Assembly: GCA_903851195.1 (NCBI GenBank)
Contig: CAINNJ010000037.1
Coordinates: forward strand, 1-33,259
DNA length: 33,259 nt
Direction: 5' to 3'
DNA from: an uncultured Acidobacteriia bacterium
GTDB lineage: Bacteria > Acidobacteriota > Terriglobia > Bryobacterales > Bryobacteraceae
The position numbers were made by a program, and so were the translations under genes. Positions 1 to 7,654 of this stretch are shown here, piece by piece. The notes under the pieces are model-generated. The model had not been told where the DNA came from. It made no database searches and saw nothing but the letters and a program-made list of their open reading frames with translations. How positions within the stretch are numbered: position 1 is the first letter of the stretch; every line of letters starts with the position of its first letter.

Positions 1-4
1 AAGA

Positions 5-25
5 CCTATTTCCCGGAGAAATAGG
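5..25 (-). terminator. Hairpin after the receiver-only gene, possible intrinsic terminator
   Basis: Eight-base perfect inverted repeat (CCTATTTC and GAAATAGG) around a 5-nt loop, lying 15 nt past the stop codon of the minus-strand receiver gene. On the minus strand it is followed by TCTT, after which the window ends, so the length of the T-tract cannot be judged. The position fits the end of the two-component operon. Confidence 0.45.
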
Positions 26-40
26 CCCCGCCCAAAACGC

Positions 41-340
41 TTACGCACCCTCACCGAAAGCACACTCTTCTCGCGCCGTAATCAGAATGACCGGGAACTT
101 TGCGTCCATCGTTTGTGCCAGCTTCAGCAAGTTCCATCCTTTCATTGCAGGCATCCCAATATCCGAAATCAGACAGTCCACCTGATGGAAACCATTCGCA
201 GCAAGGAAGGCTTCCGCGGATGAGAAGAGCAAAACCTTGTATCCAGCAGAAGCGAGAAGTTCATCGAGGGACTCCAGAATCCTGGAGTCGTCATCCACTA
301 CTCCGATTACAAAGCGACTGCACGTGGTCCCTTTAATCAA
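41..340 (-). CDS. Truncated receiver-domain (CheY/FixJ-type) protein
   Basis: A 99-residue protein that is almost only a response-regulator receiver domain. Visible are the acidic pocket (VVDDD, residues 14-18), the phospho-acceptor Asp60 in CLISDIGMP, and the switch residue Thr88 in LITAR. The reading frame stops soon after this, so beta5 with its conserved lysine and helix alpha5 are missing; receiver domains usually span about 115-120 residues. No output domain follows, and the bases beyond the stop show no continuation in frame. It may be a decayed FixJ-like regulator or a minimal phosphate sink. The start is a TTG; no better start is seen upstream. It lies 112 nt downstream of the histidine kinase on the same strand and may share its transcript. 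The product probably cannot fold or signal as a normal receiver. Confidence 0.7.
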   Translation of the reverse strand: MIKGTTCSRFVIGVVDDDSRILESLDELLASAGYKVLLFSSAEAFLAANGFHQVDCLISDIGMPAMKGWNLLKLAQTMDAKFPVILITAREECAFGEGA

Positions 341-452
341 CGTCTCATAGTAACCCGATCTGCGCTCGTATCACATTATAGGTTTCTATAATGGGCTGAG
401 CTGGCGCAGGGATGCCGGGTTTCCAGTCATCCCGATCAGGTCCGCCCACGCT

Positions 453-3389
453 TCATGGCTGCGTACCCAAAGGTAAGGGAAGAGTAAATCCGAACGTGGT
501 ACCATCCTGGCTGTTTGGAGTGGCCCAGAGACGCCCTCCATGCGTTTCGATAATAGAGCGGCAAATGGCCAGCCCCATTCCCATGCCGTTCTCTTTTGTC
601 GTAAAGAACGGGTCGAAAACTGACTTCGGATGGGCAAGCCCGCGCCCTCTGTCCCGGACCTCGAACCGGATGTCAGGGGCGTCGCACTGGGAGAGCAGTA
701 GCAGTTCCTTCGGCCGATCCGCTATGCCTTCCATCGCCTCGATGGCGTTGTGCACCAGATTGACCAACACTTGTTGTAGTTGGACGCGATCGATCGGGAT
801 CATCGGCACATCCGCCGCGAGATCTGTGGCAACGAAAATTCCGTGATCGCGCGTTTCGTCGGCCATCAACGTGAGCACTTCCACGGCAATGTCGTTGATG
901 GAAGCCAGGACCAATTCCGGCGCATTCTGTTTGAACAACGCGCGGATTCTTCGGACAACTTCGGCCGCAGAGTTGCCGTTGGTGATGATGCGTTCCGCTG
1001 TCAAACGGGCCCTAATAAGGTTGGGCGGATCATTGGATAACCAGGCGTGGCAAGCGTGGCCATTTGCGACGATGGCGGCCAATGGCTGATTGATCTCGTG
1101 AGCGATCGAAGCGGATAATTCGGCTACGGTCGCAATTTGTGAGGCTTGCGACAACTTTGCCTGCGTATGGCGCAGTTCTTCAGCGATCTTCCTACTATCG
1201 TCAACATCGATGTGAACCGTATACCAACTCGCCACTTGGTTTTCCGTATCACGCAACGGTTCGATCCGGACGAAAAACCAGCGATACTCCCCATCTATCC
1301 GTCGGAGTCGATATGTAGCTTCACATGGCTGTCCTGTCTCCAGGCAATTTGACCATTTCTTAAGATAGGTGTCGCGATCCTCCGGATGGATAGCCGCGGA
1401 CCCAATCTCTTCCACATTGCCCCCCAGGAAATCCACGACGCGCCGATTTACATACTCAAGGCGCCCTTCCGAGGTCGTTCGCGTAACCAGGGCGGGAACG
1501 GTCTCCAGCACGCCGCGCAGCTGAGCTTCTCGCTCTCGCAAAGCTTGCTCCGCCCGCCTGCGATCATCAATGTCAAGCATCAAACCATACCAATTGAGGA
1601 TTTGTCCGGCGGTATCACGCAAGGGTTCGCCGATCATTTGGACCCACCGATATTCACCGTCGGCCCGCCGCAACCGGAACATCGTGTCGTAGGATGATCC
1701 TGCTCGGCACGACTGTTTCCATCTTTCGAGTGTCACATCGACGTCTTCAGGATGAAGTTCAGCAATCCATTCATCGCCCTTCACGAAGTTCCGGGGCGAT
1801 CCAAGGTATTCTCCAAGCCGCCCGTTCGCGTAGTCGATCGAGCCATCCTTGGTAGCACGCCACACTACAGCCGGTAGCGTCTCTACCAGCAACCTTAGGT
1901 GTTGCTCACTGTTGCGTAACGCCTCCTCGGCCTGCATCTGATCGTCGATATCCGTGAGCAGGCCATACCATCGAACAATCTCGCCCTTCTCATTGACTCG
2001 CGGGTGTACCCTTACGCGGAACCAGCGGTAAACTCCGTCGAATCGGCGCCATCGATGATTGATCTCCATCGGCTGCCCGAGTGTAACGCTCCGTATCCAC
2101 ATCTGTTTCACCAGTTCCTGGTCGTCCGGATGAATGGTATTGACGAATCCAAGCCCACTCGCTTCTTCAGTCGACGTACCGGTATAATCCAGAGTGCGCT
2201 TGCTGGCGTAATCGTGCTCACCTTTGGCGTTCGCGGTTGCAATCATGCCTGGCACGCTATCTACGATCTGGCGGAGTTCACGCTCACTGATCCGGACGGC
2301 CTCTTCGGATCGGACCCGGTCGTCAACATCAGTAAGTACCACGTACCAGCGGATGATGCGGCCTTCAGGACTCCTGAGAGGAAGCCCGCGGACATGGAAC
2401 CATCGGAATACCCCGTCGAACCGGCGAATACGCTGTTCGATATCGAATGGGCTTCCACCAGCGATCGAGTGCTGCCAGTGCGTGACCACACCATTCATGT
2501 CATCAGGATGAACCGCACCACTGAACGCCCAGTTCTTCAACTCTTCAAGAGTGTTCCCGAAATAATCGAGTATCTGCCGGTTGACGTATTCCACCTCTCC
2601 CGCAGCCGTCGTGGTGAACACGAGCGCTGGAATGGAGTCAATGATTAAGCGAAGCTGGAACTCGCTGTCGCGAACAGCTTCCTCGGCGCGCTTACGATCT
2701 TCGATATCGGTGTTCGTGCCGTACCACTTGACAACCACACCGTCGGCGTCCGTGAGAGGCTTTGCACGGACGAGAAACCACCTGTATTCTCCGTCGAACC
2801 GGCGCATGCGGGCTTCGATTTCTCCCGCCTCGCCGGAAGACCGAAGAGCATGCCAATAAGCCAGCACGGCGTCGATATCATCCGGATGAAAACTTGTGCT
2901 CCAGCCCCACCCTGATGCCTCGTCCACGGTAAGCCCGGTATACTCCAGCCACGTGCGGTTACTGAAATCACACGTGCCATCCGGTCCAGTAGACCAGGCT
3001 AACGCCGGGATTAAGTCGATCGCCTGTTCCGGAGGGTGCTGTACTGCCCTTTGTGCTTGATGCACAGAAATTTCGGTAGCCGAGCCGATAATTTCCGTGA
3101 CATCGCCCGCCCCGCCGCAGATCGGCTGGCCGATCATTCTCAGTTCGCGCACAACTCCGTCCGGAAGCGCCAACCTGCAACTGAAATCGAGTTCCTTTCT
3201 GTTCCGACGGACATGCTCCACGGCGGCCAACCAGCCAGCCCAGGTATCTGCTTTGTAGAGGGCGCCGAACTCGACGCGGGTAGGCGGTCCGTCGGAAGTG
3301 TGGCGTCCATGCAGGCGGCACATTTCCTCCGACCAGTAGACCGGCGCCTCGCGCTGAATATCCCATACCCAACTGCCCGTGTGGAACAC
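453..3389 (-). CDS. Sensor histidine kinase with six tandem PAS domains
   Basis: A 978-residue kinase without transmembrane segments, so probably cytoplasmic. Six PAS/PAC modules of about 125 residues follow one another (roughly 1-110, 120-240, 245-370, 372-497, 499-624, 626-745). Modules 2-6 repeat a core of HPDD or HPED, then RxRRxDGxYRWF, then a WY...DIDD end typical of PAC motifs. A HisKA domain follows, with the phospho-acceptor His in SIAHEINQPLAA, the FixL-like H-box. The HATPase domain has an N box (LVHNAIEAM), a G1 box (DRGRGL), an F box (FDPFFTTK) and a G2 box (GMGMGLAI). The chosen start is GTG, with AAGGAGG about 5 nt upstream. The gene lies 110 nt downstream of a FixJ-like regulator on the same strand, its likely partner. 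The sensed signal is unknown; no heme-binding or flavin-binding signature was recognised. Confidence 0.93.
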   Translation of the reverse strand: MFHTGSWVWDIQREAPVYWSEEMCRLHGRHTSDGPPTRVEFGALYKADTWAGWLAAVEHVRRNRKELDFSCRLALPDGVVRELRMIGQPICGGAGDVTEIIGSATEISVHQAQRAVQHPPEQAIDLIPALAWSTGPDGTCDFSNRTWLEYTGLTVDEASGWGWSTSFHPDDIDAVLAYWHALRSSGEAGEIEARMRRFDGEYRWFLVRAKPLTDADGVVVKWYGTNTDIEDRKRAEEAVRDSEFQLRLIIDSIPALVFTTTAAGEVEYVNRQILDYFGNTLEELKNWAFSGAVHPDDMNGVVTHWQHSIAGGSPFDIEQRIRRFDGVFRWFHVRGLPLRSPEGRIIRWYVVLTDVDDRVRSEEAVRISERELRQIVDSVPGMIATANAKGEHDYASKRTLDYTGTSTEEASGLGFVNTIHPDDQELVKQMWIRSVTLGQPMEINHRWRRFDGVYRWFRVRVHPRVNEKGEIVRWYGLLTDIDDQMQAEEALRNSEQHLRLLVETLPAVVWRATKDGSIDYANGRLGEYLGSPRNFVKGDEWIAELHPEDVDVTLERWKQSCRAGSSYDTMFRLRRADGEYRWVQMIGEPLRDTAGQILNWYGLMLDIDDRRRAEQALREREAQLRGVLETVPALVTRTTSEGRLEYVNRRVVDFLGGNVEEIGSAAIHPEDRDTYLKKWSNCLETGQPCEATYRLRRIDGEYRWFFVRIEPLRDTENQVASWYTVHIDVDDSRKIAEELRHTQAKLSQASQIATVAELSASIAHEINQPLAAIVANGHACHAWLSNDPPNLIRARLTAERIITNGNSAAEVVRRIRALFKQNAPELVLASINDIAVEVLTLMADETRDHGIFVATDLAADVPMIPIDRVQLQQVLVNLVHNAIEAMEGIADRPKELLLLSQCDAPDIRFEVRDRGRGLAHPKSVFDPFFTTKENGMGMGLAICRSIIETHGGRLWATPNSQDGTTFGFTLPLPLGTQP

Positions 3390-3499
3390 TTTGCCTCCTT
3401 CACGCCCATTGGGGTTCGCGACAGGAATGGCGACCTCATCATTCCCGGCTCACATTAGTAGTTTAGCGTTTGGAAAGTTGGATGTGGTCCGGCCACAAC

Positions 3500-4138
3500 T
3501 CAGTTCGGTTGAGGGATGCCGATTTTCTCTGCCGTGCGGACCAGTTCCGCAAAAGACGGCACAGCCATCTTCCGCATGATCTGCCCACGATGAACCTGCA
3601 GCGTCGCCTCGCTGATGCCTAGAATAGCCGCTGCCTGTTTGTTCAGCATGCCCTCCGCGATCAGGGGGAGGACTTGTCGCTCACGAGGAGTTAAAGTGGC
3701 CAACCGCTGCCGTATCCGAGACAGCTCCGCCTGAGTCTGTCGCCCCTGTCTATCCTGCGCAAATGCAATATCCACGGCTGCCCGTAGGGCGTTCGGGTTC
3801 ACGGGCTTGGTCAGGAATTCAAGGGCGCCGGCTTTCATCGCAAGCACCGTACCCGCAATGCTAGCCCGGCCACTCACGAATATGATCGGAGGGCGGTTGT
3901 CGGATGACAGACGGCTTTGCAGATCCAGTCCGCACATACCCGGGAGCATCATGTCCAGAATCAGGCATGCCGCTGTATCCGTCCTGCGCCACTTCAAGTA
4001 TTCGGCTCCCGTGCCAAAGCTGACTACTTCCTTGCCGAAGGCCCTCAGAAGCTCTGCGAGCCCCTCCCGTACACTGCAGTCGTCATCTATCAGGTAAACG
4101 ATCTCTCGTTGATGCGAAATCTCGTTCTCCGAGGGCAT
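3500..4138 (-). CDS. FixJ/NarL-type response regulator (receiver plus LuxR HTH)
   Basis: A DNA-binding response regulator of 212 residues. The receiver has the acidic pair in YLIDDD, phospho-acceptor Asp in LILDMMLPG, switch Ser in FVSG and the beta5 lysine in LTKP. After a linker with LSRIRQRLATLTPRERQVL comes a LuxR-type helix-turn-helix (ITPREREVL-like signature, then NKQAAAILGISEATLQVHRGQIMRKM). It lies directly upstream of the six-PAS kinase on the same strand and is probably its output partner. I chose the ATG at 4138, close to the receiver domain. An in-frame TTG at 4177 would add 13 residues. Neither start has a clear Shine-Dalgarno sequence, so the start is uncertain. Target genes are unknown. 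Confidence 0.9.
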   Translation of the reverse strand: MPSENEISHQREIVYLIDDDCSVREGLAELLRAFGKEVVSFGTGAEYLKWRRTDTAACLILDMMLPGMCGLDLQSRLSSDNRPPIIFVSGRASIAGTVLAMKAGALEFLTKPVNPNALRAAVDIAFAQDRQGRQTQAELSRIRQRLATLTPRERQVLPLIAEGMLNKQAAAILGISEATLQVHRGQIMRKMAVPSFAELVRTAEKIGIPQPN

Positions 4139-4177
4139 TCGGGCTTCGAACGTTTGCCGGCTTTCTTGTAACTTCAA

Positions 4178-5112
4178 GATTCTGCATGGATTTATCCTCT
4201 CGTCAGATGGTGCAGTTCTTTAATCGAACCTGCTCTTCCAACAGTGTCGACGCGTTTGACTCGGGACGGAATCCCCCTTCGAGTCGAAATCGGATGCCCA
4301 TTTCGGGTAGTGCCGGGCGTCCGAATCGCGGCGGACGAGACCTATGGAAACCTAAAATGGCTCCGGCCGGTGTTCCAGGTTAATCTTTCAGTGAGAGGAT
4401 TGCCATGAGCCAATCGCCCCACGCTCGTGTGGCTTTTGAAGAGGCGAGGCGCCACCTATCGGCTCTGAAACATCCCCGTGCCCAAGACAGCCGATGAGCA
4501 GGATGTACTAACGGCGGTGGGGCAACCTGAGGACGCGCCTCCCGAAAAAACGAGCGTCGACAGAATAAGCTCCAGGGCCGAGTCCGGCCAACGCTCCCCT
4601 GTTTAAACGAGAAGGCAGGCGGTGAAGCCGGTCCGGGTTGCCGCCGGAGGCGAAGAGAACGCCTTGAAGTAGTGCAATCGGTGCCGCGCCTCCCTCCCTG
4701 TGAGAAGAAGCGAAAAGCATCCTTCTATGACTCCCGCCTCTGCTCTCAATCCGGACCGGAAAATCGGACAATACGCTTACATCGGCTGGCGCATATAAAA
4801 CGAATGCTAAAACTCGCCGACGCCAGCCCGAGCCGCTGGGTCGGTACGTCAATATGAACGCCCTTTCTTGAAGTGGGCGGCTGCGCTCGAAGCAGGTTCG
4901 CGGATGAGTCAAGATCCCTTGCAATTCCAATCACTTACGGCTCGCCTCGTCGCACCGGTGTCGGGGCTGCGGGAGCCGATGCCGATTTCGGCCAGTTTCC
5001 CCCCTAACCGCTGCCTGTAAGTTGTTGATTCTATTTGGCCGGAGTTTCAGCACGGTTCTCGGCTGCGGTCAGAGTTTTAGCACGGTTTCGACACGGTCGG
5101 CTTGAAAAGCAG
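4178..5112. other. Long non-coding stretch upstream of the tRNA
   Basis: No convincing protein gene is seen on either strand; the open frames here have random composition. The one item with a ribosome-binding-like GAGAGGA is a 30-codon frame at 4405-4497 (starts MSQSPHARVAFEEARRHL). It may be a small gene or the broken head of a longer one, but I cannot support it further. The region contains the promoter of the two-component operon by position, plus the short repeats at 5042-5087. Confidence 0.5.
5042..5087. repeat. Pair of 16-bp direct repeats, possible IS-end remnant
   Basis: GAGTTTCAGCACGGTT at 5042-5057 and GAGTTTTAGCACGGTT at 5072-5087 differ at one base and start 30 nt apart. Paired short repeats of this sort occur inside the ends of IS21-type elements, and a tRNA gene lies just downstream. 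No transposase is present, so the origin is a guess. Confidence 0.4.
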
Positions 5113-5141
5113 TTGCTCTAGCTCAGAAAGTGGTTTAGAAT
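5113..5141 (+). promoter_or_regulatory. Sigma-70-like promoter of tRNA-Pro
   Basis: TTGCTC (-35) and TAGAAT (-10) are separated by exactly 17 nt. The -10 box ends 16 nt before the first base of the mature tRNA. Spacing and position fit a housekeeping promoter. Confidence 0.6.
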
Positions 5142-5157
5142 CAGGTGAGTAGAATGT

Positions 5158-5234
5158 CGGGGCGTAGCGCAGTCTGGTAGCGCACCTGCCTTGGGCGCAG
5201 GGAGTCGCAGGTTCAAATCCTGCCGCCCCGACCA
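5158..5234 (+). tRNA. tRNA-Pro (anticodon TGG)
   Basis: A 77-nt cloverleaf. The acceptor stem CGGGGCG pairs with CGCCCCG, followed by discriminator A and an encoded CCA. The D arm contains AGTCTGGTAGCGC, and the anticodon stem CCTGC/GCAGG encloses the loop CTTGGGC, giving anticodon TGG. The T arm has GCAGG-TTCAAAT-CCTGC. All stems pair. It reads proline CCA, and others of the CCN box by wobble. The encoded CCA and downstream repeats make it a possible integration target, but no integrase is in the window. Confidence 0.97.
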
Positions 5235-5269
5235 TTTACTATCAATGATTTACAGGTGCATTGTGACAC

Positions 5270-5308
5270 AAAAAGCAGGGGCTGTGTCAAAATGAGCACC
5301 TGCTTTTT
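5270..5308 (+). terminator. Hairpin terminator downstream of tRNA-Pro
   Basis: AAAAAGCAGG (5270-5279) and CCTGCTTTTT (5299-5308) form a perfect 10-bp stem with a 19-nt loop, 35 nt past the tRNA. The A/T ends of the stem could make it work in both directions. The loop includes one copy of a 12-nt sequence GCTGTGTCAAAA (5281-5292) that recurs at 5324-5335. Sequences of this sort are also seen at IS ends, so an IS-derived origin is possible. Confidence 0.55.
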
Positions 5309-5571
5309 CGTCGGGTTTGGGCTGCTGTGTCAAAACTCGTCGTGGGGGTGGGTACCGCATCGGGTCGGCTCGGCAGGATTGTGTTAATGACCGTCCCTAT
5401 GACTCGCGTGCTTCTGAAGTCGCGGTAATGGTGGGCTCCAAGAGTCGCTTCCTCATAAGGTGGCGTTCATTGTTCCCGCCTTCGAAGCAACTGGCCCGGT
5501 TTCAAGGTATATGCGGTGATCAACGCTTCCGGCGACCCGATTTGCCCGTACTTCCTCAGCAACTCCCTCTC
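5309..5571. other. Intergenic stretch with no recognised gene
   Basis: Apart from the second copy of the 12-nt repeat (5324-5335) I see nothing supported here. Short open frames lack family resemblance and ribosome-binding sites. Confidence 0.4.
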
Positions 5572-5592
5572 TAGTAGATTCCCATTATTGAA
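5572..5592 (+). promoter_or_regulatory. Copy of the shared TART-N9-YTATTG box, upstream of a CMD remnant
   Basis: TAGT at positions 1-4 and TTATTG at 14-19 match the shared box. It matches the copy upstream of TonB receptor 1 at 16 of the first 19 bases. It lies 66 nt before the ATG of the degraded CMD-like start at 5659 and 279 nt before CMD1. It may drive CMD1 through the remnant. Confidence 0.5.
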
Positions 5593-5658
5593 GCCTCACC
5601 CCGGCCCCAGGTATACTCGCCAGCATTCGAAGTAGGTCGCTCTACTCAGAGAGCCGCG

Positions 5659-5705
5659 ATGCCGCACATCCCTTTTGCCGAAGGTCCGCCTCGAATTTGC
5701 CCGTG
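5659..5705 (+). pseudogene. 5' remnant of an AhpD/CMD-like gene
   Basis: The bases from ATG at 5659 resemble the start of the CMD genes in this window: the translation begins MPHIPFAEGPPRI, against MPHISLPEGLPGI in CMD4. Similarity ends within about 45 nt, and the rest of the 200 nt before CMD1 does not look like this family. I read it as the head of a deleted duplicate copy. It could instead be a short leader peptide. Confidence 0.4.
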
Positions 5706-5871
5706 TCCTCGAAGATGCGCCGCCGATGTGTGGACGCGCAGCCCTTCTCGTGAGAAGGTCCGGTTTGCTCATTGCCGGCGCACCCGAAAGGGTTGCTGCA
5801 CACCTCGCCGTGCCGAACAATCGGGAAATCCTGGCCGGGCCCGCTACATCCCAAAGAGGGACAGATAGAAC

Positions 5872-6402
5872 ATGCCTCATATCGACTTGCTGAACGATCT
5901 GCCGGGTATCCGCGGGCTCTTGCAGTTCCGTCCCGAGACGGCCAAACCGATCAACGACCTGGTAAACGTTCTGCTGCACCACGCCAACTCACTCTCGATG
6001 GGCGAGCGTGAGTTGATCGCTACCTACGTTTCCGCGCGCAACGATTGCCACTTCTGCCAGACCATTCACGGCGCCATCGCGGCGCACCATCTCGCCGGCG
6101 ACGAAGACCTGGTGCGCAGCGTCAAACAAGATTTCGGTCAAGCGCCGATTTCGGACAAGCTGAAAGCGTTGCTCGCCATCGCCGGGCAGGTGCAGCAGGG
6201 CGGCAAGCAGGTTACCGCGGAAGCCATCGAAAGTGCGCGAAAAGAAGGAGCGACTGACCTCGAAATTCACGACACCGTGCTCATTGCCGCCGTGTTTTGC
6301 ATGTGCAACCGGTACGTGGATGGACTCGCCACATGGGCCCCCGAGAGTCCCGAATATTACCGGGAGCGGGCGCCGAATGTGGCGGCCAATGGGTACTTCT
6401 AG
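5872..6402 (+). CDS. AhpD-like / carboxymuconolactone decarboxylase-family protein (CMD1)
   Basis: A 176-residue all-helical thiol redox protein, or peroxidase-related enzyme, of the CMD/AhpD superfamily. It has the AhpD-type catalytic pattern E-x11-C-x2-C-x3-H within ERELIATYVSARNDC and the following HFCQTIH. In AhpD these residues carry out peroxide reduction through the CxxC pair, with Glu and His as a proton relay. The start ATG begins MPHIDLLNDLPGIRG, a head shared by all copies here; GAGGGA lies upstream. The C-terminal half shares EIHDTVLIAAVFCM and NRYVDGLATWAP with the other copies. It is followed after 3 nt by MFS1, so the two are probably translationally coupled. The true substrate is unknown; gamma-carboxymuconolactone decarboxylation is unlikely given the CxxC motif. 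Confidence 0.9.
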   Translation: MPHIDLLNDLPGIRGLLQFRPETAKPINDLVNVLLHHANSLSMGERELIATYVSARNDCHFCQTIHGAIAAHHLAGDEDLVRSVKQDFGQAPISDKLKALLAIAGQVQQGGKQVTAEAIESARKEGATDLEIHDTVLIAAVFCMCNRYVDGLATWAPESPEYYRERAPNVAANGYF

Positions 6403-6405
6403 CGT

Positions 6406-7653
6406 ATGACTCCGGCGACGAAGCCCAGGTCCGCGTGGCTGGTGGTGGTGGCCGCATTCTTTGGCGTGATGGCCGGATTCGGCTCGCTCGTGGTCTTCAC
6501 CTTCTCGGTTTTTCTCAAGCCCGTGGGCACGGAGTTTGGATGGAGCCGGGAGGCAGTCTCGAGCGCCTTCGGTTTCGCCGCGCTTTCAGTCGCCATCGCT
6601 TCGCCCAAACTGGGGCAACTTCTGGACCGTCTGGGTCCACGCCGCGTAATCATTCCGTGTTACACGATCTACGGCCTGGCGCTGGGCTCCCTCGCCTTTC
6701 TCACGCCGCAGATCTGGCAGTTTTACTTGACATTCGTGGTCATCGGCCTGGTGGGCAATGCCACCACGCAGATGGGGTATTCACGGGCCGTTTCCACGTG
6801 GTTCGATGAACATCGCGGGCTGGCGCTCGCGCTGGTGATGTCGGGTACGGGCGTGGGCTCTATCGTACTTCCGGCCGCGGCACAGTGGATGATCGAAGTA
6901 GAAGGCTGGCGCAACGCTTACCTGACCCTGGGAGCCGTTTCCCTGGTCTGCGGCATTCCCCTCACCGTGATCTTCGTGCGCGAGCGGCCGACCACTCGCG
7001 CCGCGGAGCGGGCGACCGCGACGGCCAGTGTCACCACCGGCGACGGCCTGCGGTCGCGCGCCTTCTGGACGCTGGTCGCGATCCTGTTTCTGAATTCCAT
7101 CAGCGTGAATGGAGCGATCACCCACCTCTCTCCCCTGCTCACCGACCGCGGGATCTCCGGACGAGAGGCCGCTCTCGCGCTCTCGGTCCTGGGAGCGGCC
7201 AGCCTAGCCGGGCGCCTGTTGACAGGACTGCTGCTCGACCGGTTTTTCGGCCCGCGCGTGTCGTTCGTCCTGCTGCTTGGGGTGGCCGCCGGAATTCAAC
7301 TGCTGTCCACCGCGCACACACCGGTAACGGCCGTTGCGGCAGCGGCGCTGATCGGTTTCGGCCTGGGTGGTGAAGCGGATATTACGCCCTACCTCCTGAC
7401 TCGCTATTTCGGACTCCGCTCGTTTTCCACGCTCTACGGATTCACCTGGACCGCGTACGCGATCGCGGGCGCCATCGGCCCCGTGGTAATGGGACGTGCC
7501 TTCGACCTGACCGGCTCATACGCGTTGTTTCTTTCCGTGCTCGCCGTCAGCGGGCTGATTTCGGCTATCTTGATGCTCACTATGCCAGCTTACGACCGTG
7601 GGGTTCCCCGAATAGCGGTGGCCATGGTGGCCACCTGCGCTGAGGAGATTTAA
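6406..7653 (+). CDS. Major facilitator superfamily transporter (MFS1)
   Basis: A 415-residue inner-membrane protein with about 12 hydrophobic helices. The N-terminal half has the MFS motif A-like loop between helices 2 and 3 (GQLLDRLGPRRVI). The second half has the matching loop GLLLDRFFGPRVS. It looks like the monocarboxylate/oxalate-formate-type MFS group with the FGWSR signature after helix 1. The substrate cannot be assigned. It starts 3 nt after the CMD1 stop and ends 1 nt before the DUF3179 start, so all three are probably one transcript. A close homologue of identical predicted length (MFS2) lies on the minus strand near 23 kb, also next to a CMD gene. Confidence 0.92.
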   Translation: MTPATKPRSAWLVVVAAFFGVMAGFGSLVVFTFSVFLKPVGTEFGWSREAVSSAFGFAALSVAIASPKLGQLLDRLGPRRVIIPCYTIYGLALGSLAFLTPQIWQFYLTFVVIGLVGNATTQMGYSRAVSTWFDEHRGLALALVMSGTGVGSIVLPAAAQWMIEVEGWRNAYLTLGAVSLVCGIPLTVIFVRERPTTRAAERATATASVTTGDGLRSRAFWTLVAILFLNSISVNGAITHLSPLLTDRGISGREAALALSVLGAASLAGRLLTGLLLDRFFGPRVSFVLLLGVAAGIQLLSTAHTPVTAVAAAALIGFGLGGEADITPYLLTRYFGLRSFSTLYGFTWTAYAIAGAIGPVVMGRAFDLTGSYALFLSVLAVSGLISAILMLTMPAYDRGVPRIAVAMVATCAEEI

Positions 7654-7654
7654 A

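Noticed and set aside
3464-3484. Another copy of the shared box near 3464 (TAGTAG, then GTTTGG)
   Set aside because: It lacks the invariant YTATTG part and is not upstream of a related gene.
5158-5234. tRNA here as the tRNA-Sec that would serve the selenoprotein
   Set aside because: The anticodon is TGG, and the arms have normal length; tRNA-Sec would have TCA and a long extra arm.
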